A stretch of DNA of 64,000 bases. It comes from Delphinapterus leucas. Its lineage: Eukaryota > Chordata > Mammalia > Artiodactyla > Monodontidae. A program made the position numbers and the translations under genes. Positions 33,201-46,194 of the stretch are shown piece after piece. How positions within the stretch are numbered: the stretch's first letter is position 1; every line of letters starts with the position of its first letter. Under the pieces are notes generated by a model. That model did no database searches. It was not told where the DNA came from and saw only the letters and a program-made list of their open reading frames with translations. The stretch lies in the NCBI RefSeq assembly GCF_002288925.2, contig NW_022098008.1, forward strand, positions 4,100,889 through 4,164,888, in the 5' to 3' direction.

Positions 33201-33315
33201 TTTAAAATGTTAATCACATCTGAAATACACCTTCACAGCGACGCTAGTCTGGTGTTTGACCAAGCAAGTGGACCTCAGAGCCCAGCCTAGTTGATATGTA
33301 CAATTAACCATCACA

Positions 33316-34159
33316 CCAATCCCCCTCGGACTGGATTATGCCAGCCCTAACTGGGGACCCAGAAGACCTGCAGCAGCGCCTGGGATTACAATGGACACCT
33401 GCCCTCCCAAACACCAGCTGCCCCAAGTGCAGCTCCTGGTGTGGCCAGCCCCACTCACCCTGTGCACCTCCCTGGCTTGCAATAGCACCTGCACCACCTC
33501 AGTGAGCCCCTGGGCCCAAAGTGCGGGAGATGGTCCGAATCCCGTTTCACTGGCCTGGCTCTGTGAAGGATGCAAAGTGGCCCCTCACATGGTCCCGTCT
33601 TCAAGGACTTGTTTCATCAGGAAAGTAACATCGGGCCCCAAAGGGCTGTATTACAAGAATAGGGAGGCGCAGAGGAGGGGGAGATTCGCTCCCACTGGGA
33701 GGGCAGTGATAGACCAGAAGGGCAGGCTGCCCTCCAGACACTAATGTAGGGAAAAAAGAATGACAAGAGGTAGCTGCAGAATGAAGCTGCCCCATCTGCC
33801 CTCAGCTCTGTGCTGGAGGAAGATGAAAGATAAAGGGCCTCACTGGGCAAAGTTTTGCGAAATCCTTTGCAAGAGAGTATTATAGCAAGAGACTGAAATT
33901 ACAGGCCAAATATAAAGAAAGCTGTGTTTTAATATGTAATTCAGATGCCACTGTGTGGGTGCCAGAAGCCGGGGCCCTGTGTGAGTGGTCTGTTTCCTGC
34001 CATCCTGAAGGGGGCTCAGTTCCAGCTTGAGGCCGCTTGCCCACTTCAGGCACATTTTTTCTGCTAAAAGAGTATCACTGATTTCAGCATCAAAATTACA
34101 GTTCAAAATTAAAAAATAGTCATTCTGCATTTTCCACATACTAAGTTTACCATTCCTTT
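33316..34159. other. Intergenic stretch, no recognised feature
   Basis: No exon or named repeat is supported here. Open frames at 33336-33850 overlap on both strands. Confidence 0.4.
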
Positions 34160-34661
34160 TTTTTAAAAAAATTATTGAAACATAGTTGATTTACGCTGTT
34201 GTGTTAGTTTCAGGTATACAGCAAAGTGATTCAGTTTATATATATATATATATATATAAAACTATCTATAGATATATAACCATCTACATATTATTTTTTA
34301 GATTCTTTTCCCTTATAGGGTATTACAAGACATTGAGTATAGTTCCCTGTGCTGTACAGTAGGTCCTTGTCAATTATGTATTTTATATATAGTAGTGTGT
34401 ATCTGTTAATCCCAAACTCCTAATTTATCCCTCCCCCGCTTCCCCTTTGGTAACCATAAGCTTGTTTTCTATGTCTGTGAGTCTATTTTCTGTTTTGTAA
34501 GTAAGTTCATTTGTATCATTTTTTTAAAATTCTACATATAAGTGATATCATAGGATATTTGTCTTTGTCTGAATTAATTCACTTAGTATGATAATCTCTA
34601 GGTCCATCTATGTTGCTGCAAATGGCATTACTTCATTCTTTTTCATGGCTGAGTAGTATTC

Positions 34662-34703
<42 letters not shown>

Positions 34704-34905
34704 ACACACACACACATATATATAGACATATATATACCACATCTTCTTTATCCATTCCTCTGTTGATGGACATTTAGGTTGCTTCCATGCCTTGGCTGTT
34801 GTAAACAGTGCTGCTATGAACATTGGGGTGCATGTGTCTTTTCAAATTAGAGTTTTCTCTGGCTATATGCCCAGGAGTTGGATTACAGGATGGTAGCTCT
34901 GTTTT
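34160..34905 (-). mobile_element. L1 3' end, minus strand
   Basis: Read on the plus strand it is GAAACATAGTTGATTTACGC, AGTTCCCTGTGCTGTACAGT, GGTAACCATAAGCTTGTTTT, 'CCATCTATGTTGCTGCAAAT' and GGCTGAGTAGTATTCCAGTG. These are the complement of the L1 3'UTR and ORF2 C-terminus. The minus-strand open frame at 34608-34823 is an ORF2 remnant (AALFTTAKAWKQPKCPS). TA and TG runs are embedded at 34238-34258 and 34663-34718. Confidence 0.92.
34663..34718. repeat. (TG)n / (CA)n microsatellite
   Basis: A TG run turns into an ACAC run at about 34700, making a near-palindromic dinucleotide block inside the L1 copy. Confidence 0.9.
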
Positions 34906-37891
34906 TTTTTTATCCATAAAACCTAAAGAGCATTGTAATAGGCGCTAATTTTCTCTGCTGAATCCTAAAACTGACTATCACATCATCACAAGCTCTGGGC
35001 CGCAAAATTCACCCCTCTTTTTCCCCTGTACTAGATTCCTGCTCTTTAAAAGTCAGGTTTGTAAAGACATTAGAAGGTTGGATTATAGTGAAACTCAACT
35101 TATGAATGGCAGCCCTCCAACAGGGTCATAAATTCAGAGTCTTTAAAATAAGTCCCTTTGAGCAGAGCAGCCGTTCCAGAAAACGGTTCTCCTGCCGCTC
35201 GCAGAGGACAGGTCGGTGATGACAACCTTAGCCTGGTCACCGGCTGGTGAGGGGTCATCAAAGGCCAGGCCCCAACTAACCTAGCTGGTTTCTTGCCTTG
35301 GCCTACTGTCTGATGCTGACTTCCCCAGTTGCTCTGTAATCATACACCTTCCTGGTATCATGACACCCAACACTCAGACACTCAGTGAAGCCTGCTGTCC
35401 ACTGGGGGAAGCTCTTGGCCTGCCCAGGTTGCTGCTTCTCTCAGGTGAGCAGAGTCACTGGATCAACGGGAGATGCCACAGGGATGATGCTTTGCCCCAG
35501 AACCAAACCCAGCTTTTCTCCATCCCTTAGACGTGGAGAAAGGGTGCTGAGATGAGGGACTGGAAACACAAATCTGTCAAGTCAGAGTCCTGTTTTCTCT
35601 CTACACAAATATTGACATGCACATGCAGAATGCAGGGATGGGCATGTATTTGAAGTCAGGTTTTGTTCCTCATAATTAATTTTGACTTTTTACAACTCAA
35701 AAAAAGCTTTTGGCTTGCACACTTCAGCAAGTCCTATTTGCTAATTTCCAGGTGGAAACAGGATCACTTTGGAGAGTACAAGGGGACACAGTTAATATGC
35801 ACGCCAGGACGCCAGGGCCAGACACAGGAGTCTCACCTGCACACACGACAGACCACTTCACTCACTCACGCTACTTTTATTCTCCTCCAGGTGAGAAAAT
35901 GGCTTTACTTACCACACTTACCAGATGCCCCAAGGCTGCCAGAAGTGAAGGCAGCTGGGCTCATGCCCTCGATGGGTCCCGATAGCTGAGGCCTGCAGTT
36001 TGCACCAGCTTTGCAAAGTGCAAGGGACCGGCAGCTTGGCCCAGGCTAGTTTCTAACACAACACGGCCCAGCCATCACGGTGAGCCCTCCCAGGCCCAGA
36101 TTCCTCTGGCTCAGCCTCACTTATCACACCACCAGCCTGGAAGAAGCCATGGCCGCAAATGAGCACGTTGTCTAGAGGCACTGAAAGAAAATGGATTACT
36201 CGCCTTGTCATTTATGCCACCGTGAATTCCACATGTAGTCACCCCACACCAACTCTGTCGGTCAGCTTGGTGGCTGCAAGGACAACCCCAAGGTCACGGA
36301 GGCTTATAAGGACAAATGTTTATCTCTGCGTCTGTGGCTGTCCATGGCCTGCGGGACTGTTCCGGGTGTTTTCTTCAATCCCGAGCCCAGGGTGAAAGGC
36401 AGCCCCCACCCAGTCCATACTGTTTGGATGGCAGAGAGAGGCAGGTCAGCAGCTGCTGGTCACGGTCACTGCCTGTTACCGCTTCTGCCCAGAACAGGCC
36501 CCGGGTCACGTGTACTCACACCCCACCCTGCCATCCAGAGCAAAGCGCACTCAAAACCAGGGTGAATGGGGCGGGGATCTGAACTCCTCCCACAGGGAGG
36601 CCCTTGTGGCAGACCGTGGTGAGGTGTGCACTGCATGCACCAGGAAGGGCTTGGCTCTCAGACCAGCCAAATCACCCATCGCACCTACTATGTGCCTTCC
36701 ATTTTATTTATTTTTAAACTAACCCTTGACTGGAAGTCATGAATTAACCCTGAGCACAGAATCTCGTATCATGCAATCCAGCCAGATGGAGGGGAGGGTC
36801 CCGCTCTGCGTAAGAAGCAGATAAAGAGGTTAAAGTGGTGCGTTTTGGTGGTGCCTATTGAAATCCTTACACCTACACTCATACACTCACAGGCTCCAGA
36901 AATGAGCAGAGCAGAGCCCACCTGTAATTCTCCAAGAGGCCAGGGGGTGTCGAGTCCAGACCAGGGTGTCCAGGGCTACCTGCCCACCGGCAATGGAGGG
37001 AACCAAAGGCAGTGCCGAGGCTCCTCCTGCCGGGGTCTCCAGCAGGAACTGTCCCCGGGCCCACGTGCCTGCTGGACTCGCCCTGACAGCGGCCTGGCTG
37101 CCGTCCATGGCCTCGGGCCTGAGCCAAGACGCCCAAGGCTCCCACCTGGGTCACGTGCAGCCATGGGTCACAGCGGCTGTGGTTTCTTCTGACCTCAGGT
37201 TTGATGGCTGACCCCGGCAGCTGACACCCCAGCTGGGGTTCTGCGGTGGGTTTACAAAGCATGAAAGCTTGAATCTGAAGTCCGGCAGAGACCCTGTGGC
37301 ACCCGTGTACCCTGTGGCTGAGAGGCGAGGCCCCCTGCCCCCCAGGTGGAGAGTGAGGTGTGGGTGAGCACATTTTACTGCTTTGCTTCGACATCTGTCC
37401 ATCACCATCTGCTCAGGGGCTGAGGGAGGATGCCAACCTCCCCAGGAAAACCAGGCTCAAACCAGGAGATGAATGTGCAGGCCACCCGTCTCCATGATTT
37501 CCCCAACGCCTCCTCCTCCTGTTGCAAGGCATGACTCTGCACCACAGGGCACCTCTCGCCCCCCTATCGCCTCCAAGCAGAAAACCACACCTTCCCACGG
37601 GGACTGGAAGGCCACAGAGCTGCCCGCACCAGAGGTCTCCTCCTGCAAATGCGGATGGGACCCTTCGGCTTGTCCGCTGCAGCCGGGAGCACCTAAATGT
37701 CCCGTCACAACCCTCAGACCCACTGCCTGATGGGGAAATAGGCCAAATGCTTGTGCAGCTTTAACTCTCTCTCCTCATTTTTGAGTGAGAGCAATAGCCC
37801 TGGAAGGTGCTGCACTTTGTCACACTTCTGTACCCTTCAAGGTCACTCCCAGACCCCGGAATACCCTAAAACCCCTCCTCCAGCACACTGT
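34906..37891. other. Intergenic stretch, no recognised gene
   Basis: Open frames of 60-170 codons overlap in several frames at 35663-37764 because the DNA is GC-rich and stop-poor. None has a start context, domain or splice structure I recognise. A weak resemblance to an interspersed repeat around 36225-36370 was not strong enough to name. Confidence 0.4.
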
Positions 37892-38083
37892 TGGCTATGG
37901 ACTGAATTATGTCCCCCCATTCAATGCTGAAGCCCTAATCCCCAAAGTGGTTGTATTTGGAGATGGAGCCTGAGCGGGGGTAATTAAGGTTAGATGAGGT
38001 CATAGGGTAGGGCCCTGATCCCATAGGACTGGTGTCCTTATGAGAAAAGGAAGAGGCACCAGAGATTCATTCCTTCTCTCTCT

Positions 38084-38086
<3 letters not shown>
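37892..38086 (+). mobile_element. MaLR-type LTR fragment (MLT1-like)
   Basis: TGGCTATGGACTGAATTATG, TCCCCAAAGTGGTTGTATTT, GGTAATTAAGGTTAGATGAG and 'AGGACTGGTGTCCTTATGAG' follow the 5' half of an MLT1 LTR closely. It is cut off at a CA microsatellite. Confidence 0.75.

Positions 38087-38116
<30 letters not shown>
38087..38116. repeat. (CA)n microsatellite
   Basis: A pure ACAC run that ends the MLT1-like fragment. Confidence 0.95.
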
Positions 38117-38120
<4 letters not shown>

Positions 38121-39330
38121 CTGTGCGTGTTGGGATAGGAGACAGGAGAACATTATAAGATTTGCAAAAACCAGCTAAGTTATTTTTGACTCTTCCCTTA
38201 CTCTCAGAAAACAGGTAAGAATAGTTTTCTTATTCTTTCTTCCACTTTTGTTTTTTTTAATGAGTGCTATATATCCACCTACACCTCAAATCAACTCTTA
38301 GAAAATTTAAATAAAGAGAGACAGCAGGAAGTAAAAAGAAAACGTGTGATATCTTTAGAGATTCATGGTCAGGTTAAGGTTCTAGGCACAACCATTCATG
38401 TTGGAAGTTTCTTCAGGATGGAGCAGCCTGCATGAACAATTTGAAAGCAAACACACACAGCTATTTCTTTATTATATTAACTGAGGGTACGGCATGTGAC
38501 AAGTGGCATTCTCTTCAATTTTGAGAGGCAATGCTGTGTAAAAGCACAGTAAATGAACACGAAGGATCATCTCAGCATCATTCCTTCTCTGGTCCTTCTC
38601 TCCACAGCAGGAGAGCATTCCTGCCACAGTGGTCATTAGTTTTACATTAGTCCCTTTCTTCTGTCTGTACCTGGAGGTCAGCATCCCCTCTCGCATGGCA
38701 TGAGGACAATGCATTCCGGGTTTTCTGGTGAGTTCCAACCTCAGACACTAATTTGTCAGCCTTTCCTGTATGCTCACGGCTCTCCCAGCCATAGGGTTGA
38801 GATGCAGATCAGGGGCAGAAGGGTGAAAAGGCTGCATGTGGAAAAGTCACCCCTTGTGTTTGGTGGGCCATGGGGCAGGAGGACCTCTGTGAGCAGGTGC
38901 CATTCAAGGGGCTGCAAGAGGCGCCATCAATGGCCCGGGTGGCTTCCAGGTCTTTGTGGAGGACAAGGCCCCTTCTTAGACTCTGACTTAGAGGAATGAT
39001 CTTTCTACAATGTCCCCTAAATAATTTACCAACATGTTTTCCACATTTTCACCATGGCAACAATGGTGATTTTGGAAGCTGAGCTCACCTTAATATTTTT
39101 GCCCACGTAGGTCCAACTGAGTCAGAGATATAGGGAGACAAACCCTCCATTCTGATTCCAAGTGGCTTCTCCCTGAATGTCCTCCCCACCTCGTTTGCCC
39201 GGCAGCAGGATCCCCTGCAGCTCTGCTGTCCTCCGTGGGCCCCTTCTCTGGAAGCCGCGGCCCCTTCCACAGGCCCTGCTTGGTCTTCAGCCTCAGAATC
39301 TTTTTCCCTCTAGGCTCTTTCAACTGGCCT
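38117..39330. other. Intergenic stretch, no recognised feature
   Basis: Nothing beyond short overlapping open frames is seen. Confidence 0.4.
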
Positions 39331-39694
39331 CTGTCTGAGTCCATTCAGGCTGCCATCCCAGGACACGACAGACCGAACAGGGGGTTTAAACAACAAACAA
39401 TTCTATCTCATACTTCAGGATGTTGAGAAGTCCATGATCAAAGTGCAGGCAGATCTGGTGTTGCTGAGAGCTCTCCTCCCAGCTTGCAGGTGGCCTCTCA
39501 TGGCAGATAGAGAAGCATCCGGCTCGTCCTCTTCTTAAAAGGGCAGTAATTTCACCATGGGAGCTCCATCCTCACAACCTCATCCACATCTAGTTGCTTC
39601 CCAAAGCTCCCCCCCACCTCACAAATACCATCACAAAGAGGATTTAGGCTTCAGCATATGAATTTGGAGGGGACACAAATGGTCTATCCACAGC
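39331..39694 (-). mobile_element. MaLR-type LTR (MLT1-like), minus strand
   Basis: On the plus strand: CTGTCTGAGTCCATTCAGGC, GGTTTAAACAACAAACAATT, ATGATCAAAGTGCAGGCAGA, 'CACAAATACCATCACAAAGA' and ATATGAATTTGGAGGGGACA. This is the complement of the MLT1 LTR layout seen in the other copies. Confidence 0.7.
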
Positions 39695-42689
39695 AGCCCC
39701 TGAGATGTGTCCCTTCAGGGGCCCTGGGAGAATCATCAATGCATCACGTCCAAATACGAGCCCCCTCCAAGCTCCGCTGCTTCTCTCTGCAGGTACCTCC
39801 CACCTTGGTCACCGTCCTCCCGCCTCCAGTCACTGCATGGTACCTCTGAGGACCGCCACACATCCTCTCCTTCGCCGCCACCCACTACGCCTTCGATCGG
39901 AATAGCCTGAGGCCTGACTGACACAGACATGTACCCACTTATGCAGAAAGTGGTTTTCATGAGGACAAAACCCCTTCCTCAGTAGAAGCACTTTTTTTTT
40001 AACCAAAGCTAAAAGGACCAGAAACTTCTTCACACGTTCCACAAACATCATAAATGAACAAATATGTCACAAGTAGAAGAACAAAGATTATCTTCCAAAT
40101 AGATTCTAATTTTCTTGCAAGTTCTTTTGGTGGGGAAGGGAGTTGGGTAATCACCAAGGAGAGAAGAAATGCGTGTGTCTGGGGCATATTGCTTTGCCAG
40201 TGAAACAGCAAATGTAAGGTGGGTAATAAACACTAACTATTTGATTAAGATTTGCCGAAATGAAATGGAATCACCCAAATTATGAATTTGAGCACAGAAC
40301 CACGTAAGGAGAAGGCTGTGTGCTGGGTCCGGCTTCCTCTTGAAAAGCAAATGCGTGAAAGACATAAACATGCTTTGAAAAGTCGAAGCCCTATAGAAGG
40401 TAAGATATTGTTAGGATAGAGTCACCATAACCCAGTATTAATCACCATTTAAACAGTGGTCTTTGTGTGCCGAGCTCAGATCTCTTTAAAGCCCTCCTCA
40501 GGGGCTGTCTCCCGACAAAGGAAAGCACAGCCCATCACTGGGGGCACCTTTTCTTTTCACCTCTTCAACCCTAGCATCTTACTAAGTAGAGTTCACTGCA
40601 CAGTGAGTGTGAGAAGGAGACACTGACAAAACATTCTAACACAGAGAGAACCTTCAAGTAAAGAAAAAACCTACTTTCCGCGCAGTTTGCTTTCGGCCAC
40701 TGTGCGCCAGGAATCTCCTCCCGAGGTCATGCTTTGAGTTTGATCACATGGGACAGTCTCTGTGAATGTTCTCAGATCACGGCCCGTGGAGCAAATGTGC
40801 TCAGCAGCCCGTCCTGGACGCCAGGACCACCAGCTTGTGGTTTCTAGGGTCACAAAGCTCAAGGAAACTCTTCCTTCCAGGAATCTCCCGCAATTCTTCC
40901 TTCTCTCTGTTCTCCTCCCTTTCCTCCCGTGCTACCCACCCAAAGTCCTGTAAGACCTCAAGGTGTCAGACATCCAATAACACCATGAGGATAGACAACG
41001 TTGCTCCCAAAATCACAAAGGCTAAAAATAGCGGCAGTTCAGTGAGCTTGTAGATAAATCCATTCAGTTCATCACTGACTCCATCTGGGCTCCCACCGGT
41101 GTGTGACCCAACCCTGTCCTGAGCTGATTTCTGCACTTATTGTGGAATAGGTGTCACAAACGTGAAGCAGGGAGCACCTGGCATCAGAGCAGGGATAGAA
41201 ACGCTGCAATGAACATGTTCAGGTTAAAACCGTGGTGTCAGTGTTGAGGCTGGGGTGAGGGTGGAAGAAGACCACATATCAGATCAAGGGGATGGGCTGG
41301 GGTCCAAAGGAAAAGGTAGAGACCCTCCAGACAGATGCCACAATGTGAGCAAAATATCAAAAGTGCACAAAACCACGGAAAGCAGGCACAGGGCCGTGTG
41401 CAGAGAGGGGCACCTCCTCCCGGGAGACCCCTGTGAATGGAGGCAGGGCTGGAACTGCCTCCAGAAGCAAAGTCCAGCCCTGGCCCATCACTGAGCAAAG
41501 GGGCAGACGGTTCAGGTTGCTGAGTCCCATGACTTGGGTGGGACAGCCAGGGGGAGTCCATCCTCAACGCGGTGCAGCACTCGTAGGAACCGGCCATCAG
41601 CTAGGAAGTGGGGAGTAAGTTAGTGGGTGTGGAGGGGGCACGGAGGATGTGAGGCACCTCCAGCCACTGCTGAGCGCCTGGGAAGACACTGCCAGAGGCG
41701 GTGGGGGGCAGCCGGGGGTGTTCCGGCAGCTCCACTCAGCATCACAGAGGACCCAGGACTGCACTGGATGGACCACTGATCTGACTTTGTCTTCTGGAAT
41801 CCTAATTCTCCTGCACTGATCATGTGACTCATGGTTTCTCAAGAAGTACTAAATGAAATATCTGGGACTTTTCTTTAACCTGGTAATGAGGTTTTTTAGT
41901 TGTTTGTTTGTTTGATGTTTTAGGAGTCAGGATTGCCCAAAGTAGGCACCACTGCATGGGGGGCAGGATAAACCTGCACCATGAATTATTGTCCTGCCCA
42001 CCGAGAGATGGTTAGTGCCATGTGCCCTGGCCCCAGATGAACGCCAGCCGTGCCCTGCATCAGTCCTGACAAACAAGACCACACCACGCTTTCCCAGTGC
42101 TGCCCGGTCGGGGCATCGTTCTGCGAAGGGGATTTGTACGCACGGCTAACGTGAGTGCAGCCTAAGCCCAAGGGCCCACTTCCAGCCCGAGTGGCTCAGT
42201 TTCTTCTGCTCAGAGAAAAGGGGAGAGGAGGGCAGGGATGTGAATAAGTAATTGCACTTCAGTAATGGAGGCGTGTAAAATACCAAGTCCAGAAGCCCCA
42301 GGGGTGACACAGAAGCCCTGGGACAGCTTCCTCCCAGGAAGACAGACTGGAACTGAGTTTTAAATGGCAAAGAGGAGGCCAGAGCATTTCAGGTACAACA
42401 TGAGAAGGGCATAGGGTTTGTAAATTATATATTTTCTTACACAGGACACACTGGAGAAATGTTTTTAAGCGCTCAGCTTTTGTGCCTGTTTCAAATCATT
42501 TTGAACATGGCAGTTAAAATCACCACAAATTTTAAGAGATATTGTCCAGTGAAAACCACCAGAAATGACTCTAATGGAACTCTGAAATTAGAGAAAAATG
42601 TAAGTCAGATAGTAGATTTCAACTTTTTATTTACAATAAAACTTCAGTTAAGACACTTTAATGGAGAAAGAGCAGGCTTCTCAACAAAC
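39695..42689. other. Intergenic stretch, no recognised gene
   Basis: Short open frames occur on both strands (39705-42728). None has a recognisable domain, and no clear repeat was named. Confidence 0.4.
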
Positions 42690-43528
42690 GCTGATGTGAC
42701 ATGTGGATTTCCACATGCAGAAGAATGAGGACCCCTACTTCACACCATACACAAAATTAACTCCAAATAGATCAAACACACCTCAACGTAAGAGCTAAAA
42801 CTATAAAACTGTTAGAAGATATAAATCTGTATGATTGTGAATTTGGCAATAATTTCTTGGATATGACCAAAGGGAAAAAATAAAATCAGATGCCGTCAAA
42901 ATTATAAACATTTGTACATCAGAGAACAATATCAAGAAAATGAAAAAAACACAACCCAAAGAATGGGAGAAAGTATTTTCAATTCATATAGTGATAAAGA
43001 TCTGATATTTAGCATATATAAGGAACTCTTAGCAATTCAACTACTTAACAATAAAAAGACAAATAATTCAACTTAAAAATTGGTAAAGAATTTGAAAAGA
43101 CTCCAAACAAAACATATGAATGGCCAATAAGCCCAGAAAAAGATGTTAAGCGTCAGTAGTCATTAGGGAAATGAGAATCAAAAACCAGAATGAGAGAGTT
43201 CATCGTATTCACTGGGATGGCTACGATGAAAGAAAGAAAGGAAGGAAGGAAGGAAGGAAGAGAAAGAAAGGGACACAAAATAACCAGGTTGGTGAGGATG
43301 TTGAGAAATTAGAACCCTCAGATCTTGCTGGTGGGAATGTCAAGCGTCCCAGCCACTGAGGAAAACCCTTTGGCGGCTCGTCAAAAAGTTGAACATAGAA
43401 CTGCCATGCAATCCAGAAGCTCCTCTTCTAGGTGTATACCTAAGAGAACTGGAAATGTGTTCACACAAAAACATGCACGCCGTGTTCATAGTGGCATTAT
43501 TCATAATAGCTAAGCCCAGACAGGAGGG
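42690..43528 (+). mobile_element. L1 ORF2 C-terminal segment, plus strand, decayed
   Basis: Landmarks are 'CACACCATACACAAAATTAA', TGGATATGACCAAAGGGAAA, GAATGGGAGAAAGTATTTTC, CTTGCTGGTGGGAATGTCAA and GCATTATTCATAATAGCTAA. These are the 3' end of L1 ORF2 in order. Many stops and indels break it. A GGAA tetranucleotide run (43224-43260) is inserted. Confidence 0.88.
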
Positions 43529-44214
43529 TCACCAAGACACTAGACTTTGTGAGGGGAAATTTTAGTTCTCTCCTCGTAGAGCAATCTATTAAGAACCTAA
43601 TAATCATCACCCTTTTAGAAGTCAAGAAAGAACCAATTTCATCAGGCAGAGAAAGCCAGGGGCCATTAGAACTGGGGCCAGTCTTTCACCATCAGGCTCC
43701 CAGGGCTGCACCAGTAAGCGGGTGCCCCTCAAACTGCTGCTCTCCCCCCACCTCTCGGGTTTCCATGGCTCCCACTGGCTTAGATCTCAGTAGCAGGAGA
43801 AGCTCTCTCACAGCCCCGGGGGAGCTGTGCACCCACGCTCCCTCCTTGATTTGGCAAGCCCAGGACCTGGAAGAAGCTGGTCCAATTCCCCCCTTCACTT
43901 TCCCTGGGACATTTCTGTAAGCCACTTCCCAGAGCTGAGTTTAGAACTCAAGGGCAAGCTCACCGCCACGTCGCTTTCTTTCCTTCTCAAAAACACTAAA
44001 CCATTTCTAGAGCAGGGCGTTTTTGTTTTAATTACTGTGTTTTACAATTAACCCCCAACACTTCAGACATTTTGCTCTAGGAATATTTAGTTCTTCCTTC
44101 ATGGTACTCATGCTACATGATATTCCCACGCAGAAGTCTCTACCAACTCCTTTACCTCTATTATTCTTTTCTCATAACTTAGATTTCTTTCAACTTATAG
44201 TGAACAAATCATGC
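43529..44214. other. Intergenic stretch, no recognised feature
   Basis: No exon or named repeat was supported. Confidence 0.4.
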
Positions 44215-44335
44215 CTCCTAATACTGTAAACTCTTTGAGGCTGAAATTCATTTCTGATTCATCTATCTCCTAACCCACCTTACATAATTTCTAGCATCTA
44301 TTAAGTCCTCAATAAATCTTCAGTGAATTAAGTTT
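44215..44335 (+). mobile_element. L2-like LINE 3' end
   Basis: TCTTTGAGGCTGAAATTCAT, 'TTTCTAGCATCTATTAAGTC' and CTCAATAAATCTTCAGTGAA match the L2 3' end layout (CTCAATAAAT...TGAAT). It is short and diverged. Confidence 0.55.
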
Positions 44336-45164
44336 AAAAAATAATAATAATAACCCACAACTCTTCAGGGTGTCTAAACAGTCCAATTTTATGGAACAGT
44401 TTTCATGTTGCCTCTTCTATTTGTATTAATACAATTTGTAGGAAAGTAGATTAAGTTTGGCAGCTTCATCTTGGGACTTTCCTCTCTCCTAGAAGGATTT
44501 GAGGCCAGAAGAAGAATGCACAGGTCACCAGAGAACCAAATCCTTGACATGGGAGGTGAGGGACGTGGGCAGGACCTCAAGAGCAAATAACCAGTCCACT
44601 GAGGGAAAGTTAATAGTGATGCAACACTGCAAGGGGGTTGTAATTAGCGATGAGGGAATCCCAGAAAAGCTGGTCCTAAACATCAGTGTACTTTTCCCAG
44701 ACCTCCCAGCACATTCTGTCCCAGGGGCAGGCCTGGCCTCCCTGCGTTTGTGGAAGCCTCTATACATTTGTTTCCTCTCAGTATTACTCATCTCACGGTG
44801 ACTCAGCTTCCACAGGGCATGGGACTCCCTCACAGCTCCCTACGGCCAACAGATCACCTTTGCCTTTCTTTTGCTCTTAATGGATTCTGAATGATTTATT
44901 TTCAAGCATCTGAGAAATCCATTGCAGATGGAACTACAACTTCCCTACAGCCTGTGTGGGAGCTCATCAGACCCAGATGCCGGCAAGGGGTCCCGCACTG
45001 TGCTCACAGAAACAGGACCTTCCGTCCCTTTAAACATATTTAGTCCTTCAGATTGACTGGGGAGTTTATTTCAAGGAATGCTAGCCATTCTACAGAACCG
45101 GAAACAGAAGTTCACATCTCAGAGCAACGTTATGAATCCATGGACCACAGACTCTCCCTGAGAC

Positions 45165-45500
45165 TCTAAGACCTACTAGAGAATGGACTTGACGATACGG
45201 GGACGGGGAAGGGTAAGCTGGGACAAAGTGAGAGAATGGCATGGACATATATACACTACCAAACGTAAAATAGAGAGCTAGTGGGAAGCAGCCACATAGC
45301 ACAGAGAGATCAGCTCCGTGGTTTGTGACCACCTAGAGGGATGGGATAGGGAGGGTGGGAGGGAGGGAGACACAAGAGGGAAGAGATATGGGAACATATG
45401 TATACGTATAACTAATTCACTTTGTTATAAAGCAGAAACAAACACACCATTGTAAAGCAGTTATACTCCAATAAAGAAGTTAAAATAAATAAATAAATAA
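45165..45500 (+). mobile_element. L1 3'UTR, plus strand
   Basis: TACTAGAGAATGGACTTGAC, GGGAAGGGTAAGCTGGGACA, 'CTAGTGGGAAGCAGCCACAT' and CAATAAAGAAGTTAAAATAA in order give an L1 3'UTR with an A-rich tail of AAAT repeats. It is 5'-truncated, as usual. Confidence 0.9.
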
Positions 45501-46194
45501 AATAAAGAGCCCTACTTATAGAGTACATTTGTTTAAAAATAAAAATTAAAAAAGAGCCCATTAGAGAAGATGCCACCTCAAAGTTCCTTAGAAAATGGAT
45601 GTAGAGAAATTCTGTATAATCCTTTGAAAATGGTATGTCAAGAAATTAACAAATGAAAATAAATTTAAAAAAAGAATCTTTGCAGCGAAAGGAATGGCAG
45701 AATCATGCCAGACACCCTCCCACAACATATGCATAAAAAGAGGGGCCAACTGCAGTCAAGCGGCCCTGCTAATGGATGGGTTTTGTACCACGGGGGGAGG
45801 GGGAAGGTGCCCGGAGGAGAAGAGGGCCCGCTGAGGCTCCCCTGTCTGCTGCTTGATTGGTCAAAGGCTGAGGTTGAGCAGTAGGTCCAGGACCCCCAGC
45901 CGGGGCTGGATCTGGAGCTCACAGCTGGATAAGGCTCTGTGGTCTTGGGCTTGGACCCCAGGGGGAGAGCTGGGTCAGGCCCATTGCCCACTCCATTCCC
46001 TGCCTCACAGGATATATCATCCACCAACCCACTGGTTCAGCTGAGCCATATACAGCAGCCCATCACCCATAACACCCCAAAAATGTTTATCTATATTTCT
46101 GGCTGAAATAATTGATGATCCAAAGCTTTGACCTTTAAATACGACTCCCACTGTCTTGTTTACAAATGGCTCACGTGTGCACTATGCCTTCTTC
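45501..46194. other. Intergenic stretch, no recognised feature
   Basis: Open frame 45665-46027 on the minus strand has no domain. AT-rich sequence flanks the L1 tail. Confidence 0.4.

Larger units (their letters stand above)
31243..33315 (+). mobile_element. LTR-like repeat broken by several later insertions
   Basis: Same family as 7553-8000. Pieces are 31243 to about 31450 (start TGTATTAGTCAGCATTCTCT), about 32040-32200 (TTCAACTGATTGGACGAGGC, TCAAAGCCCACTGATTTAAA) and about 33203-33315 (end GTACAATTAACCATCACACC). Between them lie an L1 ORF2 fragment, a SINE fragment and a 1-kb L1 3' piece that itself carries a SINE. The sequence AAATGTTAATCA is found on both sides of the L1 insertion. Confidence 0.6.
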
